Positions 25,839-33,944 of a stretch of DNA of 64,000 bases are shown here, piece by piece (within the stretch, counting starts at the first letter, position 1; the number at the start of each line of letters is the position of its first letter). The DNA comes from an uncultured Prevotellaceae bacterium. Lineage in GTDB: Bacteria; Bacteroidota; Bacteroidia; Bacteroidales; Muribaculaceae. The notes beneath the pieces are model-generated. The model ran no database searches. It was not told where the DNA came from and worked only from the letters and a program-made list of their open reading frames with translations. Both the position numbers and the translations under genes were made by a program. The stretch lies in NCBI GenBank assembly GCA_900318535.1, contig ONKU01000003.1, positions 1 through 64,000 of the forward strand, read 5' to 3'.

Positions 25839-25846
25839 CAAAGATA
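25839..25846 (-). promoter_or_regulatory. -7 promoter box for the split lysO genes
   Basis: Minus-strand TATCTTTG ends 9 nt before the start at 25829. It excludes the longer start at 25850. Confidence 0.6.
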
Positions 25847-25908
25847 ACATATTTAGCCGTATGTGGTTAGTTTTTGGTTTATTGTTTTTGGCTTTTGGCT
25901 TTTAGTTG

Positions 25909-25916
25909 TAACTTTG
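25909..25916 (+). promoter_or_regulatory. -7 promoter box for the secreted protease operon
   Basis: TAACTTTG, 27 nt before the ATG at 25944. Confidence 0.6.
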
Positions 25917-25943
25917 CGCGAATTATTCATAAACTAAGAAAAT

Positions 25944-26537
25944 ATGATGAGAACAATGAGGAATTTCATTTTGATGGCCGCTGCTGTTGCGCTGTTAGGG
26001 GCTTGCACAACGCATCCCAATGTGGATAACAGCAAAAAGGACAGCCTTGATACTGGTGCTGTGGTTGAGCGTGTAGAGGAAATATACACGACTGTATTCA
26101 ATGTTTACAACGAGGAAGACTCACTTCGCAATCTGGATATCCACATGGAAAATGGCGTGTACGAGCGGCGTGCCGATTTTGAGGCCAACTTTTGCAGTGG
26201 CGAGTGGAACACACTGTTGAAAAAGGTTAACGAGATTGACAGCCTCTATCATCAAAATGAAATGGGCTTTTGGGATTTCGACTATTGGATTATGGGCCAG
26301 GACTGGCATAACTTGTCGATCAGCGACGTGAAGTTTGTCGAGAAGATCGGCCCCTGGGTGGAAGTCGATTTGAAGCTGCACAATTTTGACAAGGTCACCC
26401 CGCTGTGCCTGTTGATGAAGCTGGAAGACGGCACATGGCGTATCGACGATTTTGTGGACCTTGAGACCGGCGCCGGCCTCAAAGAGGATATGAAGAAGTA
26501 CATCGCCAACGAGACCGCCGAAGCCAAGAAAAAATGA
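25944..26537 (+). CDS. Small lipoprotein of unknown function (DUF3828-like)
   Basis: 197 residues. Signal peptide with lipobox LLGAC (Cys about 21), then an alpha+beta domain with FEANFCSGEWNTLLKKV, DYWIMGQDWHNL and EDGTWRIDDFVDLETG, like NTF2-type DUF3828 proteins. The TWRIDDF pattern near the end is common in that group. It overlaps the M6 protease gene by ATGA, so it is co-translated with it. A partner or chaperone role for the protease is possible but unproven. Confidence 0.65.
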   Translation: MMRTMRNFILMAAAVALLGACTTHPNVDNSKKDSLDTGAVVERVEEIYTTVFNVYNEEDSLRNLDIHMENGVYERRADFEANFCSGEWNTLLKKVNEIDSLYHQNEMGFWDFDYWIMGQDWHNLSISDVKFVEKIGPWVEVDLKLHNFDKVTPLCLLMKLEDGTWRIDDFVDLETGAGLKEDMKKYIANETAEAKKK

Positions 26538-28258
26538 AAAGAACACTACTTGCAACAATCATAGCCGCCGCTGCCTGCCTGATGGCGATGGCTGTACCTG
26601 CCAAGCCCGTACCTTTTACTCATGTGCAAAGCGACGGCACGACCGTGACGCTGGTCATGCGGGGTGGCGAGTTCAACCACTCATTGATGACGACCGACGG
26701 ATTGACGGTTGCACAGGGCCCGAACGGTGACTTTTGTTACAAGGCTGGCGGCAATCTGAGTGATGTGGTGGCACACGATCAGGACAACCGCAGCATCGAG
26801 GAGCAGGCTTTTGTCATTGCCTATCGTGACCAGATGGCCCTTGACACACATGGCCGCCGCATGCCGCGCCGTGACGGCGAGAACGATGACCCCCAGGTGC
26901 CCACATTGGGTTCGCCGCGCATTCCCATCATCCTGGTCAACTACACCGATGTCACCTTTGTTGACGAGAACCCTGTGGCTACATTCGAGAACCAGTTCAA
27001 CGAAAAAGAATACAGCTGTCTGCACTACTTCCAGTCGCAGTCACGAGGACAGTTCTCGCCTCAGTTCGATATCCTGGGTCCAGTCAATCTGCCCCATGGC
27101 CGCGCTTTTTACGGCACTAACAAGAGTATCTACGGCACAGAGGTGGATACACAGCTGGGCACGATGATCTATGATGCCTGCACGGGCCTGCAAGGTGTGG
27201 ATTTCTCACACTATGACAACGATGGTGACGGCTATGTCGATGTCGTTGTCGTGCTCTATGCCGGTGTGGGCGAGGCACAGGCCTATCGCACGGTCCCCGA
27301 GAGCGTGTGGCCCTGCCAGTGGGACATGCAGGAATCCTATGATTGGGGCTGCAGTACCACGGGCCCGTTCCAGCTCAACGGTGTGATTATTGACCGGTAT
27401 GCCGTTTTTAACGAGTTGGAGGGAAGCAGCAATTTCAGCACAGCAATCGACGGCATCGGCACCTTCTGTCACGAGTTCGGGCACTGCTTGGGCCTGCCTG
27501 ATTTCTATCCCACCAACAACAGCTACAACTATGGCATGAGCAACTGGGATATCATGGATAACGGCTGTTACCTGAATAACGGCCACACTCCGGCGGGTTA
27601 CTCTTCCTATGAACGGCATTTCATGGGATGGATGGACCTCATCGACCCCGTTGAGAATACCCAATACACGCTTTCGTCCCTCAACAGCGAAACGGGAACC
27701 GCTGTCAAGGTCACCAACGACGCCAACACCAACGAATACTACCTGCTGGAGTACCGCACCAAGACCGGTTGGGACACCTATCTGCCCAGCGAGGGCATCC
27801 TGGTGCTGCATGTGGACTATGACAAGGCGGTGTGGGACGCCAATACCCCCAATAATATCGGTAGCCACCAGCGCATGACGATTATCCCGTGCGACGGCAA
27901 GCTCTCGAGCGGAACCAACAGGACCGATCCGTGGCCTCAGGGCGATTGTGACTCGTTGACCAACTATTCCACGCCTGCTGCTACCGTCTTTACGGGCGGA
28001 TACATGAACAAGCCCATAACCGCCATGCGTGTTGACGCAGAGACGGGCACGGCCAGCTTCTGGTACATGCGCTCTGCTCCTGCCCCAGTGCGTGGGGACG
28101 TGAATCGTGACGGTGAAGTGAATATTGCAGACGTCAATGCCGTTATCGACGCCATCCTTGGGGGCGTGCATGACATCATTTTTGACGTGAACGGTGACGG
28201 CGAGGTGAACATCGCTGACGTGAACGCGATTATCGATATTATTTTATCTGACAGCTGA
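26534..28258 (+). CDS. Secreted M6-family metalloprotease with C-terminal dockerin-like module
   Basis: 574 residues. Signal peptide (1-20), a propeptide-like region, then an M6 (immune inhibitor A type) catalytic domain with the zinc motif HEFGHCLGLPD (His313, Glu314, His317, Asp323) and a downstream SNWDIMD Met-turn-like segment. A beta domain follows, and two EF-hand-like dockerin repeats (GDVNRDGEVNIADVNAVIDA and VNGDGEVNIADVNAIIDIIL) end the chain. M6 enzymes degrade host or microbial proteins outside the cell. It overlaps the lipoprotein gene by 4 nt and precedes the C10 protease gene by 27 nt: a secreted protease operon. Confidence 0.88.
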   Translation: MKRTLLATIIAAAACLMAMAVPAKPVPFTHVQSDGTTVTLVMRGGEFNHSLMTTDGLTVAQGPNGDFCYKAGGNLSDVVAHDQDNRSIEEQAFVIAYRDQMALDTHGRRMPRRDGENDDPQVPTLGSPRIPIILVNYTDVTFVDENPVATFENQFNEKEYSCLHYFQSQSRGQFSPQFDILGPVNLPHGRAFYGTNKSIYGTEVDTQLGTMIYDACTGLQGVDFSHYDNDGDGYVDVVVVLYAGVGEAQAYRTVPESVWPCQWDMQESYDWGCSTTGPFQLNGVIIDRYAVFNELEGSSNFSTAIDGIGTFCHEFGHCLGLPDFYPTNNSYNYGMSNWDIMDNGCYLNNGHTPAGYSSYERHFMGWMDLIDPVENTQYTLSSLNSETGTAVKVTNDANTNEYYLLEYRTKTGWDTYLPSEGILVLHVDYDKAVWDANTPNNIGSHQRMTIIPCDGKLSSGTNRTDPWPQGDCDSLTNYSTPAATVFTGGYMNKPITAMRVDAETGTASFWYMRSAPAPVRGDVNRDGEVNIADVNAVIDAILGGVHDIIFDVNGDGEVNIADVNAIIDIILSDS

Positions 28259-28285
28259 CAGTAAGAAATATAACCAAAGAAAGAT

Positions 28286-30892
28286 ATGAAGAAGAATCTG
28301 AGAATGAGTGTGTTGATGTTGCTGACATGGGCTTCGTTAAGCATGCTGGCGGCTCCAGTCGATGTCGTTGCAGCCCGTAATGTGGCATCGCAATATATGG
28401 CACAAGCGGTTGCGGGCAAGATGCTGAAATCGTCTTCTGCGTCGATGAAATTGGCCCATGCCGAGCCGTGGACCGTCGATGCGCGGATGACCGACTACTA
28501 TGTGTTCAATACGGCCGATGGCAGCGCGTTTTTCATCATCTCGGGCGATGACCGTGCCGAGGGCGTGCTGGCCTGCGGCGAGGGGTCGCTGGACATGGGC
28601 GATTTGCCCTGTAACCTGCGGTGGATGCTGGGCAGCTACAAGGAACAGCTCGAGTGGCTGCACGCCAACCCCGATGCTGCCGTGGAGCGTTGTCGAGTGC
28701 CTTATAACGACGTGACGATAGTCCCGCTGCTCACCTGCACCTGGGGACAGAGCAAGCCCTACTATAACCAGTGCCCCATCTATCAGGGCGAGTACTGTGT
28801 GACTGGTTGTGTGGCAACGGCGATGGCTCAGGTGATGTACTATTGGCGCTTTCCCGATCGTGCGCCCTCGCTATCGGGATACAGTACGCGCACTCACCAT
28901 TTCTTTGTGCCCTCGCTGCCTAGCCGGAAGATGGAGTGGGACAAAATGCTCAACGAATATGTTGCAACGCCCTATACCAATGCCCAGGCTGATGCCGTAG
29001 CGGCGCTGATGCGCTATTGTGGGCAGTCGGTGCACATGGACTACAGTCCTAATGGCAGCGGTGCCTACGTCTATCAGCAGTTGTCGGGCATGAAGGCCTT
29101 TGGCTATAATCCCAGTGCCCAGGAAGAGGCAAAGGGGTATTACTCCTACGAAGAGTGGGACGAGTTACTGCAGACGGAATTGCTGGCGGGACGCCCCGTC
29201 CTGTACTCGGGCAATGACCCCGCGGCAGGCGGTCACGCCTTTGTCCTTGACGGCTATTTCGACGGCAAGTATCACATCAACTGGGGTTGGAACGGAACGG
29301 GCAACGGCTATTTTGCCCTTGGCGCCTTCAACGTGAGGGGTTACAGCTTCCAGAACTCGCAGGTGATGCTTACCGGTATCTATCCTCACAATCATGAGAC
29401 AAGTGTCGATGATTTGTATGATTTTGAAGTGGATGGCATCTGGTACCGTTACGGTGAGGTGGACGGTGAGGTGGCCGTGTCATGCCGCGACACCGAGTAT
29501 GCCAGCTACAGCGGACAGGTCACCGTTCCCGCGACGGTGACTGTCGATGGGCGCGAGTATGCCGTGACGGCTGTCGGTAAAAGCGCTTTCAGGAACTGTG
29601 TGGACTTGACGGGAGTGACCCTGCCGCAGTCGGTGACGCGCATCGACGATATGGCTTTCCTCAACTGCGTTGGACTCTCGAGTGTGGACATTCCCTCCGG
29701 TGTGACAACCATCGGCCAGCAGGCGTTTGCCTCGTGCTTGGCGTTGCAGTCCATTATGCTTCCCGCGTCGGTTCGGCAGGTGGCATCACGCGCCTTTGCC
29801 GAGTGCCAGTCGATGCTTTATGTCCAGACGCCCGACATCACTGCCTGGCTGGGCATCACCTTTGCCGACCAGTATGCTAACCCCTTGGCCATGGCCCACC
29901 GCCTGATGGCCGATGGCCACGATGTGAAAAATGTGGTGATTCCCGGCAATATCGTCGCTGTGAGCCCCTATGCCTTTACCGATTGCTCCACGTTGCGCTC
30001 GGTGACCTGCGAGGATGGGGTGCGCACCATTGGAGCGTCGGCCTTTGCCGGTTGCTTCAACCTCGGCAGCGTGACGCTGCCCTCGACGTTGACCTCAATC
30101 GGCAGCAGGGCCTTGGCGGACTGCACGACCCTCACCGCTATCGATGTGCCTGAGGGCGTCAGAGAGCTTTCCAGCAGCCTCTTCTCGGGCTGCACGGCCC
30201 TCACCGGTGTCGCCTTGCCCTCTACATTGACGTCTATCGCGTCGAGCGCCTTTGCCACCTGTACGGCCTTGACCGGTATCATCCTCCCCGACGGTGTGAC
30301 CTCCATCGGTGAGAGTGCCTTCAAGGGGTGCAGCAGCCTGCGCGCTGTCGCCATGCCAGCCTCGCTCACCCAGCTGGGTGCCAGCGCGTTCGAGTCCTGT
30401 GGCGCCTTGACGGCAGTCACCATACCCGACGGCGTCCAGGAAATCAAGATGCAGACCTTTGCCCGTTGCGGCAATCTGGTCGAGCTCACGCTGGGCAGCT
30501 CGGTAAATGCCATCCGTTTAAAGGCCTTTGCCGACAGCCGTCGCCTCGCAACGGTGACCTGCCGCGGCAACATTCCCGCCGAGGTCGATAATCCTGATGT
30601 CTTTTACCGTCCCATCTACAACACCGCCCGCTTGTTCGTTCCCGCCGGTGCGCGTCCCTTGTACAAGAGCACGGGAATATGGCCCTGGTTCAAGACGATA
30701 ATCGGCATCAACATCGGCATGCCCTATGGCGACGTGAACGGTGACGGCGAGGTCAACATTGCCGACGTCAACGTCGTGATCAACCGCATCAACCTGGGCG
30801 AGGGAGACCAAGACACCCTGCTCGACCTTAACGGCGACGGTGAGGTCAACATCGCCGACGTCAACACCGTCATCGACCTTATTCTGCGGTGA
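28286..30892 (+). CDS. C10-family cysteine protease with BspA-type leucine-rich repeats and dockerin-like module
   Basis: 868 residues. Signal peptide (1-22), an inhibitory-propeptide-like region (about 25-140), a streptopain-like catalytic domain with Cys175 in TGCVATAMAQVMYYW, His317 in GGHAFVLDGY, and the trailing INWGWNG segment. From about 420 to 780 come BspA-like LRR_5 repeats of the form AFxxCxxLxxVxLPxxVTxI, known for surface adhesion. The end carries two dockerin-like repeats (NGDGEVNIADVNVVINRI and NGDGEVNIADVNTVIDLI). SpeB-like cleavage outside the cell plus repeat-mediated binding is the likely job. The three-part architecture is uncommon. Confidence 0.87.
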   Translation: MKKNLRMSVLMLLTWASLSMLAAPVDVVAARNVASQYMAQAVAGKMLKSSSASMKLAHAEPWTVDARMTDYYVFNTADGSAFFIISGDDRAEGVLACGEGSLDMGDLPCNLRWMLGSYKEQLEWLHANPDAAVERCRVPYNDVTIVPLLTCTWGQSKPYYNQCPIYQGEYCVTGCVATAMAQVMYYWRFPDRAPSLSGYSTRTHHFFVPSLPSRKMEWDKMLNEYVATPYTNAQADAVAALMRYCGQSVHMDYSPNGSGAYVYQQLSGMKAFGYNPSAQEEAKGYYSYEEWDELLQTELLAGRPVLYSGNDPAAGGHAFVLDGYFDGKYHINWGWNGTGNGYFALGAFNVRGYSFQNSQVMLTGIYPHNHETSVDDLYDFEVDGIWYRYGEVDGEVAVSCRDTEYASYSGQVTVPATVTVDGREYAVTAVGKSAFRNCVDLTGVTLPQSVTRIDDMAFLNCVGLSSVDIPSGVTTIGQQAFASCLALQSIMLPASVRQVASRAFAECQSMLYVQTPDITAWLGITFADQYANPLAMAHRLMADGHDVKNVVIPGNIVAVSPYAFTDCSTLRSVTCEDGVRTIGASAFAGCFNLGSVTLPSTLTSIGSRALADCTTLTAIDVPEGVRELSSSLFSGCTALTGVALPSTLTSIASSAFATCTALTGIILPDGVTSIGESAFKGCSSLRAVAMPASLTQLGASAFESCGALTAVTIPDGVQEIKMQTFARCGNLVELTLGSSVNAIRLKAFADSRRLATVTCRGNIPAEVDNPDVFYRPIYNTARLFVPAGARPLYKSTGIWPWFKTIIGINIGMPYGDVNGDGEVNIADVNVVINRINLGEGDQDTLLDLNGDGEVNIADVNTVIDLILR

Positions 30893-30895
30893 GCA

Positions 30896-30919
30896 TTTCT
30901 CGGACGCTGTGCCGAGAAA
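30896..30919 (+). terminator. Hairpin after the C10 protease gene
   Basis: TTTCTCGG (30896-30903) pairs with CCGAGAAA (30912-30919) across 8 nt, 4 nt beyond the stop. No T-run, so strength is uncertain. Confidence 0.45.
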
Positions 30920-31053
30920 TCGAACAAATATCAATATCACCATGCAGCTCATAATTTAGTGTAGGGCTTAGAAAATTATTATTTGCTTCGCGGTGGATGC
31001 TGATAATTATTTTGTTCAACTTTTTGCGAGCACTTGCGAGCAATAACATCAAC

Positions 31054-31470
31054 GCTTAGCGACTTAGCGCCTTGGCGTGGGGGTGAACAGCCGTATGGTT
31101 GTGGAAAGTCGCGCCTTGGCGTGGGGTAAAAAAGAGCGCGGATGCCAATTAGATTAATTCGATCAATTTATAGACTTAAAAAAAACTTCGCGGCTTCGCG
31201 CCTTGGCGTGGGGCGAATGGGGCGCGGATGCTTTCGTTTCATTCGTTTAATTCGCCGACCAAAATTATTGGCCGACCCAAAATCTTCGCGCCTTAGCGCC
31301 TTCGCGTGGGGCAATGGGGGACGCGGTTGCAATTAGTTTCACTCGTTAAATTGGCTACGCCGAGCTAAAGGTTCGTAGACTCCAAATAATTGGCCGGCCC
31401 GAAAAAAATAGCGGCTTAGCGCCTTGGCGTGGGGCCAATGTCGCAGAAGCCGCTGCTAAAGATTCGTGTA
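31054..31470. repeat. Five-unit degenerate repeat cluster in a gene-free stretch
   Basis: The 30893-31487 interval holds no gene. The core GCGCCTTGGCGTGGGG occurs at 31067, 31111, 31198, 31296 (one base changed) and 31419. At least two copies are followed by a second block, about GGACGCGGATGC then AATTAGTTTCATTCGTTAAA. Spacing is irregular (44-123 bp), so it is not a CRISPR. A related copy lies at 11931-11957. Confidence 0.75.
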
Positions 31471-31487
31471 ATGTAATTTGTAGTTTA

Positions 31488-31904
31488 TTAGTGGTCGGCG
31501 ACCTCCTCGAGCTTGGCGAGGAAGGCGATGCGTGCTCCACGCAGCAGGGCGATGGCGCGCGGCACGATGTCGTTGAGTTCGGGAGTGGTGTCGGCCAGGA
31601 TCTCGAAAGCAGCCCATACGCTCTTCTCGCTCTTGCCGTCCTCGTCCTCAATGTCCATGGTGTAGAGTTTGACGACTTTGATGGTGCCGTTCACGTCGTT
31701 CATCACGCTCAAGACGGTGTCCTCATTGTCCTCGGTCACCACAAAGATGGCAGGCATCATCAGCCTGAAGTACTGTTCATCGTCCTCGTCCTTGAAGTAG
31801 AGGAAATTCAAGCCTTCGCTCTTGAAGGCGATGCCAAACGGCGTCTCGTGTGGACGGAATCCTTCCTCGGCAAGGAATTCCATCATCATTTTGTTTAAGT
31901 CCAT
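31488..31904 (-). CDS. YbjN/type III chaperone-like small protein
   Basis: 138 residues, acidic, no signal peptide. Segments MMMEFLAEEGFRPHETPFGI, IAFKSEGLNFLYFKDEDDEQ, RLMMPAIFVVTEDN and TIKVVKLYTMDIEDED follow the pattern of YbjN-like (secretion-chaperone fold) proteins common in Bacteroidota, which have no assigned enzyme activity. It lies downstream of the kinase-AAA+ gene on the same strand with an 83-nt gap filled by 7-nt repeats, so a functional link is plausible. It could be a partner or substrate adaptor (inference). Confidence 0.6.
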   Translation of the reverse strand: MDLNKMMMEFLAEEGFRPHETPFGIAFKSEGLNFLYFKDEDDEQYFRLMMPAIFVVTEDNEDTVLSVMNDVNGTIKVVKLYTMDIEDEDGKSEKSVWAAFEILADTTPELNDIVPRAIALLRGARIAFLAKLEEVADH

Positions 31905-31987
31905 ATTTTTAGTCTTTAGTTGTTAGTCCTTAGTCCTTAGTTTTTAGTCAACAGTTGAATGCGGATGCCGTCTTTAAACTTTAACCT
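31905..31987 (-). repeat. Heptanucleotide array and shared leader motif upstream of the YbjN-like gene
   Basis: Plus-strand reading from the start codon: TTTTTAG, TCTTTAG, TTGTTAG, TCCTTAG, TCCTTAG, TTTTTAG, TCAACAG, then TTGAATGCGGATGCC and TTTAAAC-type heptads. It is the same composite as upstream of capA (4277-4368). Confidence 0.7.
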
Positions 31988-33832
31988 TTAAAGGTATCCG
32001 ACGCGGGGCAGGGCATTGGTGCGGGTGATGCCTTCCATCTTGTCGCGCATCTCCTCATACTCCTTGAGCAGGTCCTTGTTGACCGAGGGTTTGATGCCCT
32101 CGATGGTCTTGCTCAAGAGTTCCTGGGTGATGTCCTCACGGTTGAACGCCGCGATGGTGGCTGCCTCGTTGACGACGTAGGCGATGTCGCTGGCGACATA
32201 TCCGTCGGCCTTCTGCGCAAGGGCCTCACAGTCGATGTCCTTGCAGGGACGGTCTTTCAGATAGAGCTCGAACATCAGGCGTCGGGCCGTCAGGTCGGGC
32301 ATGGGCACATAGACCTGCTTGTCGATGCGTCCCGTGCGCAGCACAGCGGGATCTACCTTGTCAGGGCGGTTGCTCGTGGCAATGACGAAGATGCCGCGCT
32401 TGGAGCAGTTGTTGAGCTGGGTGAGGAACTCGTTGACCTCGCCCGCCTGGTTGCCCGAGGTGTCGCCCGAGCGGTTGGGCACAAAGGCGTCAAACTCGTC
32501 GAAGCACAGCACCGTGGGGGCATTCTCCTCGGCCTTCCTGAACAGGTCAGCGATTTTGCCCTGTGAACCGTGGATGTAGATGGAGCCCAGGTCACTGGCC
32601 TTGACCAGGATGAAGTTGAAGCCTGTCTCCTCGGCAAACTTCTCGGCAAAGAAACTCTTGCCGCAGCCCGGAGGACCATAGAGGAGCATGCCGTTGGGGG
32701 GCGTGAGCTTGTATTTCTCGGCTAATTCCTTGTCCTTGAGGATGAGGATGACGCGTTTGCGCAGCATCTCCTTGAGGTCATCCATGCCGGCGATGTCGGC
32801 AAATCCGTTGCCGCCGCCGCGCTTGATCTGGACGTCGGCACTGGTCTCGGTAGCCTGACGGGAGGTTGTGCTGCTGCCCGAGCTGCCGCCTGACCCGATG
32901 TCGCCTGACTCTTCGTCATCGGCAGCCTTGTGACGTGCGGCGAGCCTGTCGCGCACCTCCTGGGCCATCTCGCTGTCGTCGCCCTCGATGATGTCGGCAA
33001 GTATTTCATCGACGCTCTCGTAACGGTCGTTATAGCCGAGCGCCATACCGCCCATGATGATTGCCTGCAGCTTGATGTCGCCAATCTCCTCAATGTCGAT
33101 TTCGCCCTGCTCGCTGCGGGCCTTCTGCACAAGGCGTATTTTCTCTTTGCGCGACATTCCGGGGGCAAATTCCACTCCCCAGGGAGCCTTGCCGGTGAGC
33201 ATGGTGTAGAACACGCTGGTGGCGGCGAAAATGTCGTTGCGCTCGTCATATTTTCCCAAGAACGACTGTCCGCTGGCATAGCGCGGGTCCAAATCGGCCG
33301 TGTCAAACGGGGCGTTGCCCATGAAGCAAGGCGAGATGTGGCCCAGGTCGATGAGTTCGGCTGTGCCGCCGGTTTTCTTGCTCAGCATGATGTTGGTGGG
33401 GTTGATGTCGTTGTGCAGTAGCACGCCGGGCTGCTCGTGCAGGTATTGCAGGCCTTGAAGCATCTCGATGAATATCTTCACGGCTTTGGCTTTGTCGAGT
33501 TTTTTCCTCTTCCTGCTTTGCAGCAACTCGCTGAGCAGTTCGCCGCTGAAGTAGGTGGCTACCAGGTAGCGGCATTCGCCTGCCTCGTCGTTATACACGC
33601 CGTCGTCGATGTAACTGACGATGTTTTTGTGGCTGAGGTGCCTGCTGATGGCGATCTCGGCGATTTCGCCATCATGGATGAGCTTATCGGGGGTGTTCTT
33701 GAGGCGGTAAATCTTCAGGAAATAGGGATTTCCGCTCTCGTCCTCGACGCGATAGCTCTCGGCATAGGGGTTTTCCTTGATGAGGTAAACCACGTGCCAC
33801 TTGCCGATGGGTTGTCCTTGTTTGAGAATCAT
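31988..33832 (-). CDS. Ser/Thr protein kinase fused to an AAA+ ATPase
   Basis: 614 residues, cytoplasmic. The kinase domain (about 10-285) keeps Lys40 (YFLKIY), an alpha-C Glu near 57-60, the catalytic loop His-Asn-Asp142-Ile-Asn-Pro-Thr-Asn147 and Asp162 in DLG (in place of DFG). The glycine-rich loop is not recognisable. A Gly/Ser-rich linker (about 305-345) leads to a CDC48/FtsH-like AAA domain: Walker A GPPGCGKS (386-393), Walker B VLCFDEFDAF (441-450), sensor-1 Asn488 and arginine fingers near 499-502 (RTGRID). The kinase may control an ATP-driven unfoldase in one chain. Its start codon is abutted by a 13-unit heptad array, and a YbjN-like gene follows. Confidence 0.85.
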   Translation of the reverse strand: MILKQGQPIGKWHVVYLIKENPYAESYRVEDESGNPYFLKIYRLKNTPDKLIHDGEIAEIAISRHLSHKNIVSYIDDGVYNDEAGECRYLVATYFSGELLSELLQSRKRKKLDKAKAVKIFIEMLQGLQYLHEQPGVLLHNDINPTNIMLSKKTGGTAELIDLGHISPCFMGNAPFDTADLDPRYASGQSFLGKYDERNDIFAATSVFYTMLTGKAPWGVEFAPGMSRKEKIRLVQKARSEQGEIDIEEIGDIKLQAIIMGGMALGYNDRYESVDEILADIIEGDDSEMAQEVRDRLAARHKAADDEESGDIGSGGSSGSSTTSRQATETSADVQIKRGGGNGFADIAGMDDLKEMLRKRVILILKDKELAEKYKLTPPNGMLLYGPPGCGKSFFAEKFAEETGFNFILVKASDLGSIYIHGSQGKIADLFRKAEENAPTVLCFDEFDAFVPNRSGDTSGNQAGEVNEFLTQLNNCSKRGIFVIATSNRPDKVDPAVLRTGRIDKQVYVPMPDLTARRLMFELYLKDRPCKDIDCEALAQKADGYVASDIAYVVNEAATIAAFNREDITQELLSKTIEGIKPSVNKDLLKEYEEMRDKMEGITRTNALPRVGYL

Positions 33833-33923
33833 ATTTTAGTTTTTAGTTTCTAGTCCTTAGTTCCTAGTCCCTAGTCCTTAGTCCTTAGTTTCTAGTCCTT
33901 AGTCCTTAGTTTTTAGTTGTTAG
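33833..33923 (-). repeat. Thirteen-unit heptanucleotide array at the kinase-AAA+ start codon
   Basis: Plus-strand units each end in TAG (TTTTTAG, TTTCTAG, TCCTTAG, TTCCTAG, TCCCTAG and so on) with exact 7-nt phase from 33833. On the coding strand these read CTAAGGA, CTAGAAA and so on, and touch the ATG. Confidence 0.85.
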
Positions 33924-33944
33924 AGGGCCGCGGTATGGTGGGTA

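Noticed and set aside
31054-31470. Possible CRISPR array
   Set aside because: Unit spacing is irregular, the intervals are related to each other rather than unique, and no cas gene is present.
33833-33923. Possible CRISPR or minisatellite-coded peptide
   Set aside because: Units are only 7 nt with no spacers, and a stop codon occurs in every frame.
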